Assembly (NCBI RefSeq): GCF_036181745.1
Contig: NZ_CP108080.1
Coordinates: 620,001-684,000 of the forward strand
DNA: 64,000 nt
From: Streptomyces sp. NBC_00259
Lineage (GTDB): Bacteria > Actinomycetota > Actinomycetes > Streptomycetales > Streptomycetaceae
Direction: 5' to 3'
Shown: positions 7,973-17,683 of the stretch, piece by piece
Numbering within the stretch: position 1 is the stretch's first letter
Layout of the letters: each line of letters opens with the position of its first letter
Notes under the pieces: generated by a model
What the model was told of the DNA's origin: nothing
Databases searched by the model: none
Seen by the model: only the letters and a program-made list of their open reading frames with translations
Translations under genes and position numbers: made by a program

Positions 7973-10315
7973 ATGGGGGTTCACAGCAGCCCACCGGACC
8001 CGGGCTCCGGCGTCGTCAAGGACGGCATGGGCCGCCGGCGGTTCCTGGGGTACGTCCTGGCGGGATCGACGCTGACGGTGGCCGCGCAACTCGGTGAGGC
8101 GGTTCTCGACCCCGCCAAGGCAGCGGCGGTGGTCCCGTCGGTGCCCGGGCCGTCCGAGATCTACGACCTCAACGACATGCTGACCCATGCCGCCCTGCCG
8201 ACCGCGAACCTGATCAGCATCCGGATCGACCCCGACGGCACGGCGTCCCTGGCGCTCCCCCGGGCCGAGGTCGGGCAGGGCATCACCACCTCCAGCGCCA
8301 TGCTGATCGCCGAGGAGCTCGACCTGCCGCTGGACAGGGTCCGGGTCACCCTGGCCGACGCCCGTCCGGAGCTGCTGTTCAACCAGCTCACCGGCGGCTC
8401 CAACACCACCATCTCGACCTTCACCCCGATCCGGGTGGCGGCCGCCGTCGCCCGCGGACGGCTGTTGCAGGCCGCCGCCCTGGAACTGGGTGAGGCGATC
8501 GGCACCCTCACCGCCAAGGCCGGGCTCATCACCTCGGCGGCGTCCGGGCGGAGCATCGGCTACGGCGAGCTGGCCGTGAAGGCCGCCGGAGTGGCCACCA
8601 GCCAGGTCTCCGTCGTGCTGAAGGAGCCCTCCGAGTTCACGGTCATCGGGACCGGCCGAGGCAGGATCGACGCGCTGGACGCCGTGACGGGCCGCAAGAC
8701 GTTCGCGATGGACCTGCGGGTGCCTGACGCGCTGCCCACGATGGTGTGCCGACCGCCGACGATCAACGGCACGGTCCGTTCGGTGGAGAACCTGGCCGAG
8801 GTACGGGCGATGCCCGGCATCACGGACGCGGTGCCGGTCTCCACCGGTGTCGCCGTCCGGGGCCGCACCTTCGGCCAGTGCATCGACGCCGTCCGCGCGC
8901 TGAAGGTCGTCTGGGGGCCGGGCACGGCCGAGGGCGCCTCCGACGCCACCGTCCGCCAGAAGCTGCGACGCGCCGAACTGCCGCTCGTCGTACCGCCGTT
9001 GCCGCTGCTCACCAAGGCCGTCGACGCGCGCTTCACCTTCCACTTCGCCAGCAACGGCGCCCTGGAGACCAACTGCGCGATCGCCGACGTACGGGCCGGC
9101 TCGGCCGAGATCTGGGCGAGCCTGAAGTCGCCGATCGTCGCCCAGGAGCAGATAGCCCTTCGCCTCGGCCTGCCGCCCACCGCGGTGAAGGTCCATGTCG
9201 CCCAGGGCGGTGGTTCGTTCGGCCGGAAGCTCTTCCACGACGCGGCCGCGGAGGCCGCCGAGATCTCCCGGGCCATGGGCAAGCCGGTGAAGCTGATGTG
9301 GCACCGGACGGACGACTTCCGTCAGGGACGTACGCATCCGATGTCCACCTCGCGGGTCCGGGCCACGTACACGCTCGGCGAGGTGCTCACGTACGAGCAG
9401 CGGCACACCTCCGTCGCCACCGACTTCGGCCACGGGCTGGGCGAGATCATCACCTCGCAGGCGGCCCAGCTGCCCGTCGGCGATCTGACCTTCTCCGAGA
9501 CGGTCTTCCAGCTCACCCAGCAGAGCCCGTATCACTTCGGTGCCACCACCCAGTTGCTCAGCGAGACCGACAAGGGCTTCAACACCGGCTCCATGCGCAA
9601 CATCTACTCGCCCAACGTCCGCTGCGCGCAGGAACTCGTCGTCGACGAGCTGGCCGAGCGGATGGGCAAGGACGCCTACGCGTTCCGCCGTCGTCATCTC
9701 AAGGACGAGCGGGCCCGGGCCGTGCTCGACAAGGTCGCCGAAGTGGGCAGGTGGGGGCGCGCCATGCCGGCGGGTACGGCGCAGGGCATCGCGGTCCACC
9801 CGGAGTACCACGCCTTCGTGGCCGTCCTCGCCGAGATCGACTGCAGGCCGCAGACGACCGGACGGAAGGTCCCGAACGCGTACACGGGACCGCGCGTCAC
9901 CAAGGTCGTCTGCGCCGTCGACACCGGCCTCGCCGTCAACCCGCGCGGCCTGGAGGCGCAGATGATGGGCGGAATCATGGACGGCATCGCCATCACGCTC
10001 ACCTCGGGTCTGCACCTCGAGGACGGGCACTTCCTCGAAAGCAGCTGGGACAACTACTTCTACACCCGGCAGTGGAACACCCCGCCGGAGCTGGCGATCG
10101 TCGTGATGCCGCCGACGACCGGCAGACCGGGCGGCGCGGGGGAACTGGCGGTCGCCGGCGCGATGGCCGCGGTGGCCTGCGCCTACGGCCGGGCCACGGG
10201 CACCATGCCGACGACCTTCCCGATCAACCACGGCGAACCGCTGGGCTTCGAACCGCTGCCCACCACCCCGCCGATCCCCGCCTCCCCCACCGACGGCCTC
10301 GACCTCGCCCGCTAG
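7973..10315 (+). CDS. Molybdenum hydroxylase large subunit, Tat-exported (isoquinoline 1-oxidoreductase beta type)
   Basis: 780 residues from the ATG at 7973 (AGAGGAC at 7961-7967); the frame is open upstream but that part is not conserved. The N-terminus carries a Tat signal, GRRRFLGYVLAGSTLTVAA. The molybdopterin-binding regions follow: LPRAEVGQGITTSSAMLIAE, QGGGSFGRKLFHDAAAEAAE, and the catalytic glutamate in RPGGAGELAVAGA near the C-terminus. In this subfamily (IorB) the large subunit pairs with one 2Fe-2S subunit and has no FAD subunit, passing electrons to a membrane or extracytoplasmic acceptor. The substrate, an aldehyde or N-heterocycle, cannot be assigned. Confidence 0.85.
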   Translation: MGVHSSPPDPGSGVVKDGMGRRRFLGYVLAGSTLTVAAQLGEAVLDPAKAAAVVPSVPGPSEIYDLNDMLTHAALPTANLISIRIDPDGTASLALPRAEVGQGITTSSAMLIAEELDLPLDRVRVTLADARPELLFNQLTGGSNTTISTFTPIRVAAAVARGRLLQAAALELGEAIGTLTAKAGLITSAASGRSIGYGELAVKAAGVATSQVSVVLKEPSEFTVIGTGRGRIDALDAVTGRKTFAMDLRVPDALPTMVCRPPTINGTVRSVENLAEVRAMPGITDAVPVSTGVAVRGRTFGQCIDAVRALKVVWGPGTAEGASDATVRQKLRRAELPLVVPPLPLLTKAVDARFTFHFASNGALETNCAIADVRAGSAEIWASLKSPIVAQEQIALRLGLPPTAVKVHVAQGGGSFGRKLFHDAAAEAAEISRAMGKPVKLMWHRTDDFRQGRTHPMSTSRVRATYTLGEVLTYEQRHTSVATDFGHGLGEIITSQAAQLPVGDLTFSETVFQLTQQSPYHFGATTQLLSETDKGFNTGSMRNIYSPNVRCAQELVVDELAERMGKDAYAFRRRHLKDERARAVLDKVAEVGRWGRAMPAGTAQGIAVHPEYHAFVAVLAEIDCRPQTTGRKVPNAYTGPRVTKVVCAVDTGLAVNPRGLEAQMMGGIMDGIAITLTSGLHLEDGHFLESSWDNYFYTRQWNTPPELAIVVMPPTTGRPGGAGELAVAGAMAAVACAYGRATGTMPTTFPINHGEPLGFEPLPTTPPIPASPTDGLDLAR

Positions 10316-10324
10316 GAGTCAGCT

Positions 10325-10801
10325 GTGCCGCAACACACCTTCATCCTCAACGGCAGGCCGGTGACGGTGGACATCGAAGGCGACGTCCGGCTGCTGTGGG
10401 TGCTCCGGGACGTCCTGGGCGTCACCGGTCCGAAGTACGGCTGCGGGGTCGGCGTCTGCCGGGCCTGTACGAGCCACATCAACGGCAGGGCGTTCACCCC
10501 CTGCACCGTTCCGGTGGAGGACCTGGGGCCCGCCGACGAGGTCACCACCATCGAGGGCCTGCCCGCGACCGTGGGCCAGGAGCTGCACCCGATGCAGGAG
10601 GCCTGGCTGGAGTACGACGTCGTGCAGTGCGGCTACTGCCAGCCCGGCCAGATCATGGCCGCCGTCGCGAAGGTCCGGCAGGCGCGTGAGACCGGCCGGG
10701 AGATCGCCGAGGCCGATCTCGACGAGATCCGCAACATCTGCCGTTGTGGCACGTACAACCGCATCCGCGAAGCCATCGTGGCGGGTGCGAAGCAGTTCTA
10801 G
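10325..10801 (+). CDS. 2Fe-2S small subunit of the molybdenum hydroxylase (IorA type)
   Basis: 158 residues, GTG start with AGGAGT just upstream, nine bases after the large-subunit stop. The N-terminal plant-ferredoxin-like cluster has YGCGVGVCRACTSHINGR. The C-terminal cluster has VQCGYCQPGQI and NICRCGTYNRI. Together these give the two 2Fe-2S centres of xanthine-oxidase-family small subunits. It has no signal peptide and probably crosses the membrane folded, together with the Tat-bearing large subunit. No FAD-subunit gene is adjacent. Confidence 0.88.
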   Translation: MPQHTFILNGRPVTVDIEGDVRLLWVLRDVLGVTGPKYGCGVGVCRACTSHINGRAFTPCTVPVEDLGPADEVTTIEGLPATVGQELHPMQEAWLEYDVVQCGYCQPGQIMAAVAKVRQARETGREIAEADLDEIRNICRCGTYNRIREAIVAGAKQF

Positions 10802-10859
10802 GGCCCGGGTCCCCAGGGGTCCGCCTCTGGGGACCTGCCGCCTCGGACGGACCCCACCA

Positions 10860-10913
10860 GGTCAGTCGATCCCGCCCGGTCAGTCCATCCCGCCCAGTCA
10901 GTCGATCCCGGTC
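10860..10913. repeat. Three 18-bp tandem repeats
   Basis: GGTCAGTCGATCCCGCCC at 10860-10877 is repeated with one change at 10878-10895 and again, degenerating at its end, at 10896-10913. It sits between two convergent genes, after the iorA-like stop. No function is evident. Confidence 0.6.
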
Positions 10914-10944
10914 CGATCCTGCCGGTCAGGCGGACCGTGCCAGG

Positions 10945-11340
10945 TCAGGATGCCGGGGGCTCGGCGCGCTCCGCGTTCTTCTTCTTGATGCGCGCGGCTT
11001 CCTTGCGCACATCGGCCTGGGTGGCGCGCTCCGTCTGCAGCCACTCGGGAGACTCCTGCTTCAGCGCCTCGATCTGCTCCGTGGTGAGCGCCTCGGTGAT
11101 TCCTCCGCGGGCGAGACCCGAGATGGAGATGCCCAGCTTCGCCGCGACCACCGGCCGCGGGTGCGGACCGTTGCGCCGCAGCTCCAGCAGCCACGCGGGC
11201 GGATCGGCCTGCAGCGCACGCAACGCGTCCCGCGAGACCGCGCCCTTCCGGAACTCTTCGGGGGTGGCTTCGAGGTACACACCCAGCTTCTTGGCCGCGG
11301 TCGCGGGCTTCATGGTCTGGGAGGTCTGGTGCGACGTCAT
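10945..11340 (-). CDS. DUF5997 family protein
   Basis: 131 residues from the ATG at 11340 (MTSHQTSQTMKPATAAKKLG). The longer upstream frame overlaps the divergent gene and is not real. The sequence is helical and charged (PAWLLELRRNGPHPRPVVAAKLGISISGLARGG), with a Lys-rich end (RIKKKNAERAE). DUF5997 proteins are conserved in actinobacteria and are commonly found beside the LysR-substrate-domain gene, as here (57 bases, divergent). The AAKLGISISGLARGGI stretch could be helix-turn-helix-like. The function is not known. Confidence 0.75.
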   Translation of the reverse strand: MTSHQTSQTMKPATAAKKLGVYLEATPEEFRKGAVSRDALRALQADPPAWLLELRRNGPHPRPVVAAKLGISISGLARGGITEALTTEQIEALKQESPEWLQTERATQADVRKEAARIKKKNAERAEPPAS

Positions 11341-11397
11341 CCACCAAGGATATCGAGCATGTGCGCGACCTCCGACCACGCCCGGTAACCTGGCCGG

Positions 11398-12165
11398 GTG
11401 ACAGGCTCGGAAGTATCCCGTTCGTTCCGGCTCGCGTACGTCCCGGGCGTGACACCCGCGAAATGGGTGCGGATCTGGAACGAGCGCCTGCCCGACATCC
11501 CGCTGACCCTCGTTCCCGTGTCCGCCGCCGAGGCACCCGGCCTCCTGCGCGGCGGCCAGGTCGACGCGGGTTTCGTGCGGCTGCCGATCGACCGGACGGA
11601 CCTCAGCGCGATCCCGCTCTACACGGAGACGACGGTGGTCGTGGTCCCGAAGGACCACCTCGTGGCGGCGGTCGACGAGGTCTCCGCCGAGGATCTCGCC
11701 GACGACGTCGTGTTCCACCCCCTCGACGACACCCTCGACTGGGAGCAGCCGCCGGGACGGCCGGCGACCGAGCGTCCCGCCACGACGGCGGACGCCATCG
11801 AGCTGGTGGCGGCAGGGGTGGGCGTGCTCCTCGTGCCCCAGTCGCTCGCCCGGCTGCACCACCGCAAGGACCTCACCTACCGGCCGGTCACCGGCGTCCC
11901 TCAGTCGCGCGTCGCCCTGTCCTGGCCCGAGGACGAGACGACCGACCTGGTGGAGGACTTCATCGGGATCGTCCGCGGCCGCACCGTCAACAGCTCACGA
12001 GGCCGCCGCCCCGACGCCGCGGCTGCCCAGCCGAAGGACAAGCGCGCCGACAACGGCTCCGCGCGGCGCAAGCCCGCGGCCGGCAAGTCGGCCGGAAGAA
12101 GTCCCCGTAGCGGTTCCGGCACCGCCAAGGGCGCCAGGCGCGGAAAGCCCCGACGCCGCTCGTAG
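11398..12165 (+). CDS. LysR substrate-binding domain protein lacking an HTH
   Basis: 255 residues, GTG start. It begins directly with the effector domain (FRLAYVPGVTPAKWVRIW, GQVDAGFVRLPI, TTVVVVPKDHLVA, VAAGVGVLLVPQSLARLHH) and has no N-terminal winged helix. The last 60 residues are a disordered Lys/Arg/Ser/Ala tail (PAAGKSAGRSPRSGSGTAKG). It is divergent from the DUF5997 gene. The pair is a known actinobacterial neighbourhood; one possibility is that DUF5997 supplies DNA binding while this protein senses a ligand. That partnership is inference. Confidence 0.75.
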   Translation: MTGSEVSRSFRLAYVPGVTPAKWVRIWNERLPDIPLTLVPVSAAEAPGLLRGGQVDAGFVRLPIDRTDLSAIPLYTETTVVVVPKDHLVAAVDEVSAEDLADDVVFHPLDDTLDWEQPPGRPATERPATTADAIELVAAGVGVLLVPQSLARLHHRKDLTYRPVTGVPQSRVALSWPEDETTDLVEDFIGIVRGRTVNSSRGRRPDAAAAQPKDKRADNGSARRKPAAGKSAGRSPRSGSGTAKGARRGKPRRRS

Positions 12166-12177
12166 CTCCGGCGCTCC

Positions 12178-12201
12178 CCATGCACGCGTCTGCGTGCATG
12201 G
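12178..12201 (+). terminator. Perfect hairpin after the LysR-domain gene
   Basis: A 10-bp perfect stem, CCATGCACGC (12178-12187) with GCGTGCATGG (12192-12201), and loop GTCT, starts 12 bases after the stop codon. There is no T-run. It is the most likely terminator of this gene. Confidence 0.6.
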
Positions 12202-12430
12202 ACCGCCACGTGCGCGTCTGCTTGCCCGGCCGCCGCGTGCACCGCTGTGGCCTGTACGGCTCCCCTGCGCGACACCGGCGCCATTGATATCCGCGCGGAG
12301 TTCGCCGACGACACAACTCCCCGGAGATTGCGTCTCACTCATGTAACAAGCACTGACACTAGCGGTGGGAATAGGCCGTTATGAGCCCAACGAAGCGCGC
12401 TTTCAAGGGGAGTTGAAGGCTTTCGCGTCC

Positions 12431-12460
12431 TTGTCACTCCGGTCGCTCGTTCCACATAAT
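12431..12460 (+). promoter_or_regulatory. Candidate promoter of the trypsin gene
   Basis: TTGTCA at 12431-12436 and CATAAT at 12455-12460, with an 18-base spacer, would give a 5' leader of about 145 bases. The rest of the 12202-12611 gap shows no gene. Confidence 0.4.
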
Positions 12461-12590
12461 CGCAGGGCGCTTCACGGACTCATCCCCCACTGGGTTCGGA
12501 CGCCTCATGGCGCGCTGCCGTCTTTCAACGCACCTCTCTCGGTGGTGATTTCCGATTCCTGGGGTTGGCATGAGCCCGTCATGGGCGTAA

Positions 12591-13421
<831 letters not shown>

Positions 13422-13762
13422 CACCGGTCGGTGACCGTACGACGGCGGAACAACGGAACACAGTGAGCAACTGAGCGACCTCGCGTCCCGGTGCCCGGCC
13501 TCACGGCCCGACGGCACCGGGACGCGACCCGTCGAGGCCCGACCCGTGACGCCCCGGGCGCGACCGACGGAGAACGGCGGAGACCGGCAGAGACCGCGGA
13601 GACCGGCATTCGCGCGCCAACTTCACTGCTGTTCCTTCGCGTTCCGCGCTCACGTTCCGCCCAACCCCGCGCTCCCTGCAGCCGCATCCCGTACCGGACT
13701 TCCAGTTGCGACCCATTTGGCACTGCATGAGCATGGACAGGGAGAATGCCCGGGAGGAACTC
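13422..13762. other. Non-coding gap
   Basis: 341 bases between the protease stop and the preferred start of the next gene. The short open frames here are GC-driven. No clear promoter, repeat or structured RNA was seen. Confidence 0.5.
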
Positions 13763-14386
13763 ATGCCTGCACGTGGCTCGGCAATCACCGAACGTGGCCG
13801 GACGGTCGAGGAACGTGGCCCAGGCCCGGTCGAAGTCACCCTGAAGGTCAACGGCTCCGAGCACACGATGGAGATCGAGCCCCGTGTGAGCCTGCTCGAC
13901 GCCCTGCGGGAGCGTCTGTACATGACGGGCGCGAAGAAGGGCTGCGACCAGGGCACGTGCGGCGCCTGCACGGTGTGGCTGGACGGGCAGCGCGTGCTGG
14001 CCTGCCTCACGCTGGCGATGACCTGCGAAGGCCGTGAGATCACCACGATCGAGGGGCTCGCGGACAAGGGCGAACTGCACGACATGCAGCAGGCGTTCAT
14101 CGCCGAGGACGCGTTCCAGTGCGGTTACTGCACCCCGGGTCAGATCATGTCGGCCGTGGCGCTGCTGGAGGAGGGACACGCGGGCGACGACGACGAGATC
14201 AAGGAGTGGATGAGCGGCAACATCTGCCGCTGTGCCGCGTACCCGCACATCCGGGCCGCCATCCGCGCCGTCCGCGACCACCGTGCAGACCACGACGCGG
14301 ACCATCATGCAAGCCACCACGCGGACCAGCAGGCGGACCGCCACACGCTCCGCCCCGACTCGGAGCGGGCGGACCGAGCCGAGTAG
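13763..14386 (+). CDS. 2Fe-2S subunit of PaoABC-type aldehyde oxidoreductase (YagT-like)
   Basis: 207 residues. The ATG at 13763 is chosen over GTG 13706 because GGGAGGAA (13752-13759) precedes it. The two cluster motifs are GCDQGTCGACTVWLDGQ and FQCGYCTPGQIMSAV / NICRCAAYPHI. E. coli PaoA has a Tat signal; none is seen here, so this enzyme is probably cytoplasmic. The last 40 residues form an unusual His/Asp-rich tail (DHRADHDADHHASHHADQQA) that could bind metal. First gene of a three-gene operon. Confidence 0.87.
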   Translation: MPARGSAITERGRTVEERGPGPVEVTLKVNGSEHTMEIEPRVSLLDALRERLYMTGAKKGCDQGTCGACTVWLDGQRVLACLTLAMTCEGREITTIEGLADKGELHDMQQAFIAEDAFQCGYCTPGQIMSAVALLEEGHAGDDDEIKEWMSGNICRCAAYPHIRAAIRAVRDHRADHDADHHASHHADQQADRHTLRPDSERADRAE

Positions 14387-14425
14387 TCCTCCGCCCTCAT
14401 GTGACCCGAACCCAGGGAGCCCGCC

Positions 14426-15421
14426 GTGCGGCCCATCACCTACTCCCGCGCCCCTGACACGGACACCGCGATCGCGGCCGTCAGCTCCGACCCCACGAGC
14501 GACTTCCTGGCCGGCGGCACCACGGAGGTCGACCTCCTCCGCCAGAACGTCCTCACTCCGCGCCGTCTGGTCGACATCAACGATCTCCCCCTCACCGGGA
14601 TCGAGGCCACCCCCGCAGGGGGCCTGCGCATCGGTTCACTGGCCCGGATGAGCGAGGTGGCCGCGGCGCCCGTCGTACGCGAACGCTTCCCCGTCATCGC
14701 CCAGGCGCTGGAGCTCGGCGCGTCCGCGCAACTGCGCAACATGGCCTCCATGGGCGGCAATCTGCTCCAACGTGTGCGTTGCTCCTACTTCCGCGACGCC
14801 GAGTCGCCCTGCAACAAGCGGGAACCGGGCACCGGCTGTTCAGCGATCGAGGGCTTCAGCCGAGGGCACGCGGTGCTGGGCACCAGCGAGCACTGCATCG
14901 CCACCCATCCCTCCGACGTGGCCGTGGCCCTCATGGCGCTCGACGCGACGGTGCACACCCAGGGAGCCGAGGGCGAGCGTTCGTACGCCATCGACGACTT
15001 CTTCCTGCTGCCGGGCAACACCCCGCACAGGGAGCACCCCATGGCGCACGGTGAGCTGATCACCGCCATCGAGGTGCCGGCCGCGCCGGTCGCCCGGAAG
15101 TCCCTGTATCTGAAGGTCCGCGACCGGGAGTCCTACGAGTTCGCCCTGGCCTCCGTGGCCGTGGCGCTGTCCCTCGTGGACGACACCGTGGCGGACGTAC
15201 GCGTCGCCCTCGGCGGCGTGGCCACCAAGCCCTGGCGTGCCCGCCGCGCGGAGGACTTCCTCATCGGTGCGGTCGCGGAGCGGGCGAACTTCGAGCAGGC
15301 CGCACGGGTGGAGCTCATCGAGGCACGGCCCACCGCGATGAACGCCTTCAAGGTCGAACTCGCCAGGCGCGCGATCGTACGCGCCCTCGAAACCCTCGCG
15401 GGGAACGGGAGCCCAGCATGA
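14426..15421 (+). CDS. FAD-binding subunit of PaoABC-type aldehyde oxidoreductase (YagS-like)
   Basis: 331 residues, GTG start with CAGGGAG upstream. FAD-binding signature regions are FLAGGTTEVDLLRQ and LRNMASMGGNLLQR. It carries the cysteines that bind an extra 4Fe-4S cluster in PaoB-type subunits: RVRCSYF, SPCNKR, GTGCSAI and SEHCIATHPSD. This sets it apart from plain CoxM subunits. The last four bases overlap the start of the molybdenum subunit gene (ATGA). Confidence 0.87.
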   Translation: MRPITYSRAPDTDTAIAAVSSDPTSDFLAGGTTEVDLLRQNVLTPRRLVDINDLPLTGIEATPAGGLRIGSLARMSEVAAAPVVRERFPVIAQALELGASAQLRNMASMGGNLLQRVRCSYFRDAESPCNKREPGTGCSAIEGFSRGHAVLGTSEHCIATHPSDVAVALMALDATVHTQGAEGERSYAIDDFFLLPGNTPHREHPMAHGELITAIEVPAAPVARKSLYLKVRDRESYEFALASVAVALSLVDDTVADVRVALGGVATKPWRARRAEDFLIGAVAERANFEQAARVELIEARPTAMNAFKVELARRAIVRALETLAGNGSPA

Positions 15422-17652
15422 CCACGGCAACCCCGGCCGTCGGACAGGCCCTCGACCGGGTCGACGGCCGTTCCAAGGTGACGGGCGCGGCACGCTACTC
15501 CGCCGAGATCCCGATCCCGGGCATGGCGTACGCGTACATCGTCGGAGCGCGCATACCCAGCGGTCGCATCACCGCCATCGACACGGGCGCCGCCCTGGCC
15601 GAGGACGGTGTGCTCGCCGTGCTGACCCACCGGAACCTGCCGAGGATCGCCTCCCAGCCGCCGCTGATCCCCTCACTGGCCGGGACCGCCGCGCCGGGAC
15701 AGACGTTCTTCCCGATGCAGGACGACATCGTCCACTACGCGGGCCAGCACGTCGCCCTGGTGATCGCCGACACCTACGAGCGCGCCCAGCACGCGGCGAG
15801 CCTGGTGCGGATCAGCTACGAGGAGACCCCGTCGGTCACCACGATCGACCAGGGGCGCGACCAGGCGTACGAACCCGAGAGGATCTTCGGCGGGTTCCTG
15901 CCGGGCCGTATCGAGCGCGGGGACGCCGAAGCGGGGCTCGCCGGGGCCGACGTCCGGGTGGACGCCACGTACACGTACGCCGCGAACCACCACAACCCGA
16001 TCGAGCCGTCGGCCACCACCGCCGAGTGGCAGGGTGACGAGTTGCTCCTGTACGACGCCACCCAGGGCGTCAACGCCACCCAGATCACCGTCGCGCAGCT
16101 GCTCGGCATCCCGCTGGCGAAGATCCGCGTCATCAGCCACTTCGTCGGTGGCAGCTTCGGCTGCAAGGCCATGATCCACAACCATCCCGCGCTGGCGGCG
16201 ATGGCCGCCCGGGAGATCGGCCGTCCCGTCAAGCTCGTCCTCACCCGTGAGCAGATGTTCACCTCCGTCGGCCACCGCGAGGAGCAGGAACAGCACCTCA
16301 CGGTCGGCGCCACGCGTGACGGCCGGCTGACCGCGATCCGCCACCACAAGATCTCGGTCGGCTCGCACTTCGACGACTGGGCGGAGCCGTCGATGGGTCT
16401 CTCCTCGCAGATCTACGCCGCTCCCGCCTACGAGGGCGTCTACCGGCTGATCCGCGGCAACACCATGACGCCCACCTTCATGCGCGCGCCCGGCGAGGCG
16501 TCCGGGATGTTCGCCCTCGAGTGCGCCATGGACGAACTCGCGTGGGAACTCGGCCTGGACCCGATCGAGCTGCGCCTGCGCAACATCAGCGACCACGACC
16601 CCAGCACCGGCAACCCCTGGTCCAGCACCGGCCTCAGGGAGTGCTTCGAGCGCGGCGCCGCACGCTTCGGCTGGGACCGGCGCGCCGCTGAGCCCGGATC
16701 CCGGCGGGAGGGGAACTGGCTGATCGGCACCGGCATGGCGACGGCCGGCTACCCGGTCACCCCGCCCGCCAACCCGCAGCGTGCCCGCGCCCGCCTGTAC
16801 GCCGACGGCACGGCCGTCGTCCAGGCGGCCACCCCCGACTTCGGCACCGGCGTGGCCACGGTCATGGCCCAGGTGGCGGCGGACGGCCTCGGAATGCCCT
16901 TCGAGCGCTGCCGCTTCGAGAACGGCGACACCGACCTGCCCAGCATCGCCGCCGCCGTCGGCTCCGCCGGCAGCGGGATGATCAGCGCCGCCGTGCACAG
17001 CGCGGCCACCGCCCTGCGCAACCAGATGATCACCCGGGCCGTCGCCGACAAGGGATCACCCGTGTACGGCGCGGCTCCGGCCGATGTCGTCGTCCAGGAC
17101 GGCGTCATGACCGCGGGCACGTCGAGCGAGTCGTACGCGGCGCTGCTGCAGCGAAGCTTCCAGCCGGACGCGGAGGCCACCGGTTCCTGGATCCCGCCGC
17201 GGGCGGACGCGGAGTACGGCATGCTCACGTTCGGCGCCCAGTTCGCCGAGGTGGCCGTGGACAGGGAGCTCGGGCTGATCCGGGTACGGAGGATGACGGG
17301 CGCCTTCGCCCCCGGCCGGGTGCTCAACCCCAAGACGGCGGGCAGCCAGCTCATGGGCGGCATGCTCTGGGGGCTGGGCCAGGCGCTGCTGGAGGCCAAC
17401 TACATGCAGCCGAGGACGGGGCGCTGGGCCAATGCGAACCTGGGTGAGTACCTGGTCGCGGTCAACGCCGACGCCCCGGACGTGGACGTCGAACTCATCG
17501 AGGGCGACGACCCGGTGGTCAACCCGCTCGGGGTGAAGGGCGTCGGCGAGATCGGCCAGGTGGGCGTCGCGGCCGCCATCGCCAACGCGGTCCACAACGC
17601 CACCGGCCGCAGGGTCCGCAAGCTCCCGATCACGATCGAGGACATGCTCTGA
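15418..17652 (+). CDS. Molybdenum-binding subunit of PaoABC-type aldehyde oxidoreductase (YagR-like)
   Basis: 744 residues. Domain order is typical: aldehyde oxidase a/b hammerhead at 15-125 (GQALDRVDGRSKVTGAARYS), then Mo-cofactor binding with FVGGSFGCKAMIHNHPALAA, FMRAPGEASGMFALE and VGSAGSGMISAA. The catalytic glutamate is in GVKGVGEIGQVG near residue 722. It oxidises aldehydes with water as the oxygen source; the specific substrate is unknown. Translation is coupled to the FAD subunit by an ATGA overlap. Confidence 0.88.
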   Translation: MTTATPAVGQALDRVDGRSKVTGAARYSAEIPIPGMAYAYIVGARIPSGRITAIDTGAALAEDGVLAVLTHRNLPRIASQPPLIPSLAGTAAPGQTFFPMQDDIVHYAGQHVALVIADTYERAQHAASLVRISYEETPSVTTIDQGRDQAYEPERIFGGFLPGRIERGDAEAGLAGADVRVDATYTYAANHHNPIEPSATTAEWQGDELLLYDATQGVNATQITVAQLLGIPLAKIRVISHFVGGSFGCKAMIHNHPALAAMAAREIGRPVKLVLTREQMFTSVGHREEQEQHLTVGATRDGRLTAIRHHKISVGSHFDDWAEPSMGLSSQIYAAPAYEGVYRLIRGNTMTPTFMRAPGEASGMFALECAMDELAWELGLDPIELRLRNISDHDPSTGNPWSSTGLRECFERGAARFGWDRRAAEPGSRREGNWLIGTGMATAGYPVTPPANPQRARARLYADGTAVVQAATPDFGTGVATVMAQVAADGLGMPFERCRFENGDTDLPSIAAAVGSAGSGMISAAVHSAATALRNQMITRAVADKGSPVYGAAPADVVVQDGVMTAGTSSESYAALLQRSFQPDAEATGSWIPPRADAEYGMLTFGAQFAEVAVDRELGLIRVRRMTGAFAPGRVLNPKTAGSQLMGGMLWGLGQALLEANYMQPRTGRWANANLGEYLVAVNADAPDVDVELIEGDDPVVNPLGVKGVGEIGQVGVAAAIANAVHNATGRRVRKLPITIEDML

Positions 17653-17683
17653 CCCTCTCGGACGAGGGCCTGCGGGAGCGGTA

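Noticed and set aside
7484..10231. 915-residue open frame on the minus strand
   Set aside because: It lies opposite the molybdenum hydroxylase gene and is Gly/Arg/Asp-rich without any family motif. Long antisense frames are normal in DNA of this GC content.
15673..16998. 441-residue minus-strand open frame inside the aldehyde oxidoreductase gene
   Set aside because: Antisense shadow with no start signal and no domain.
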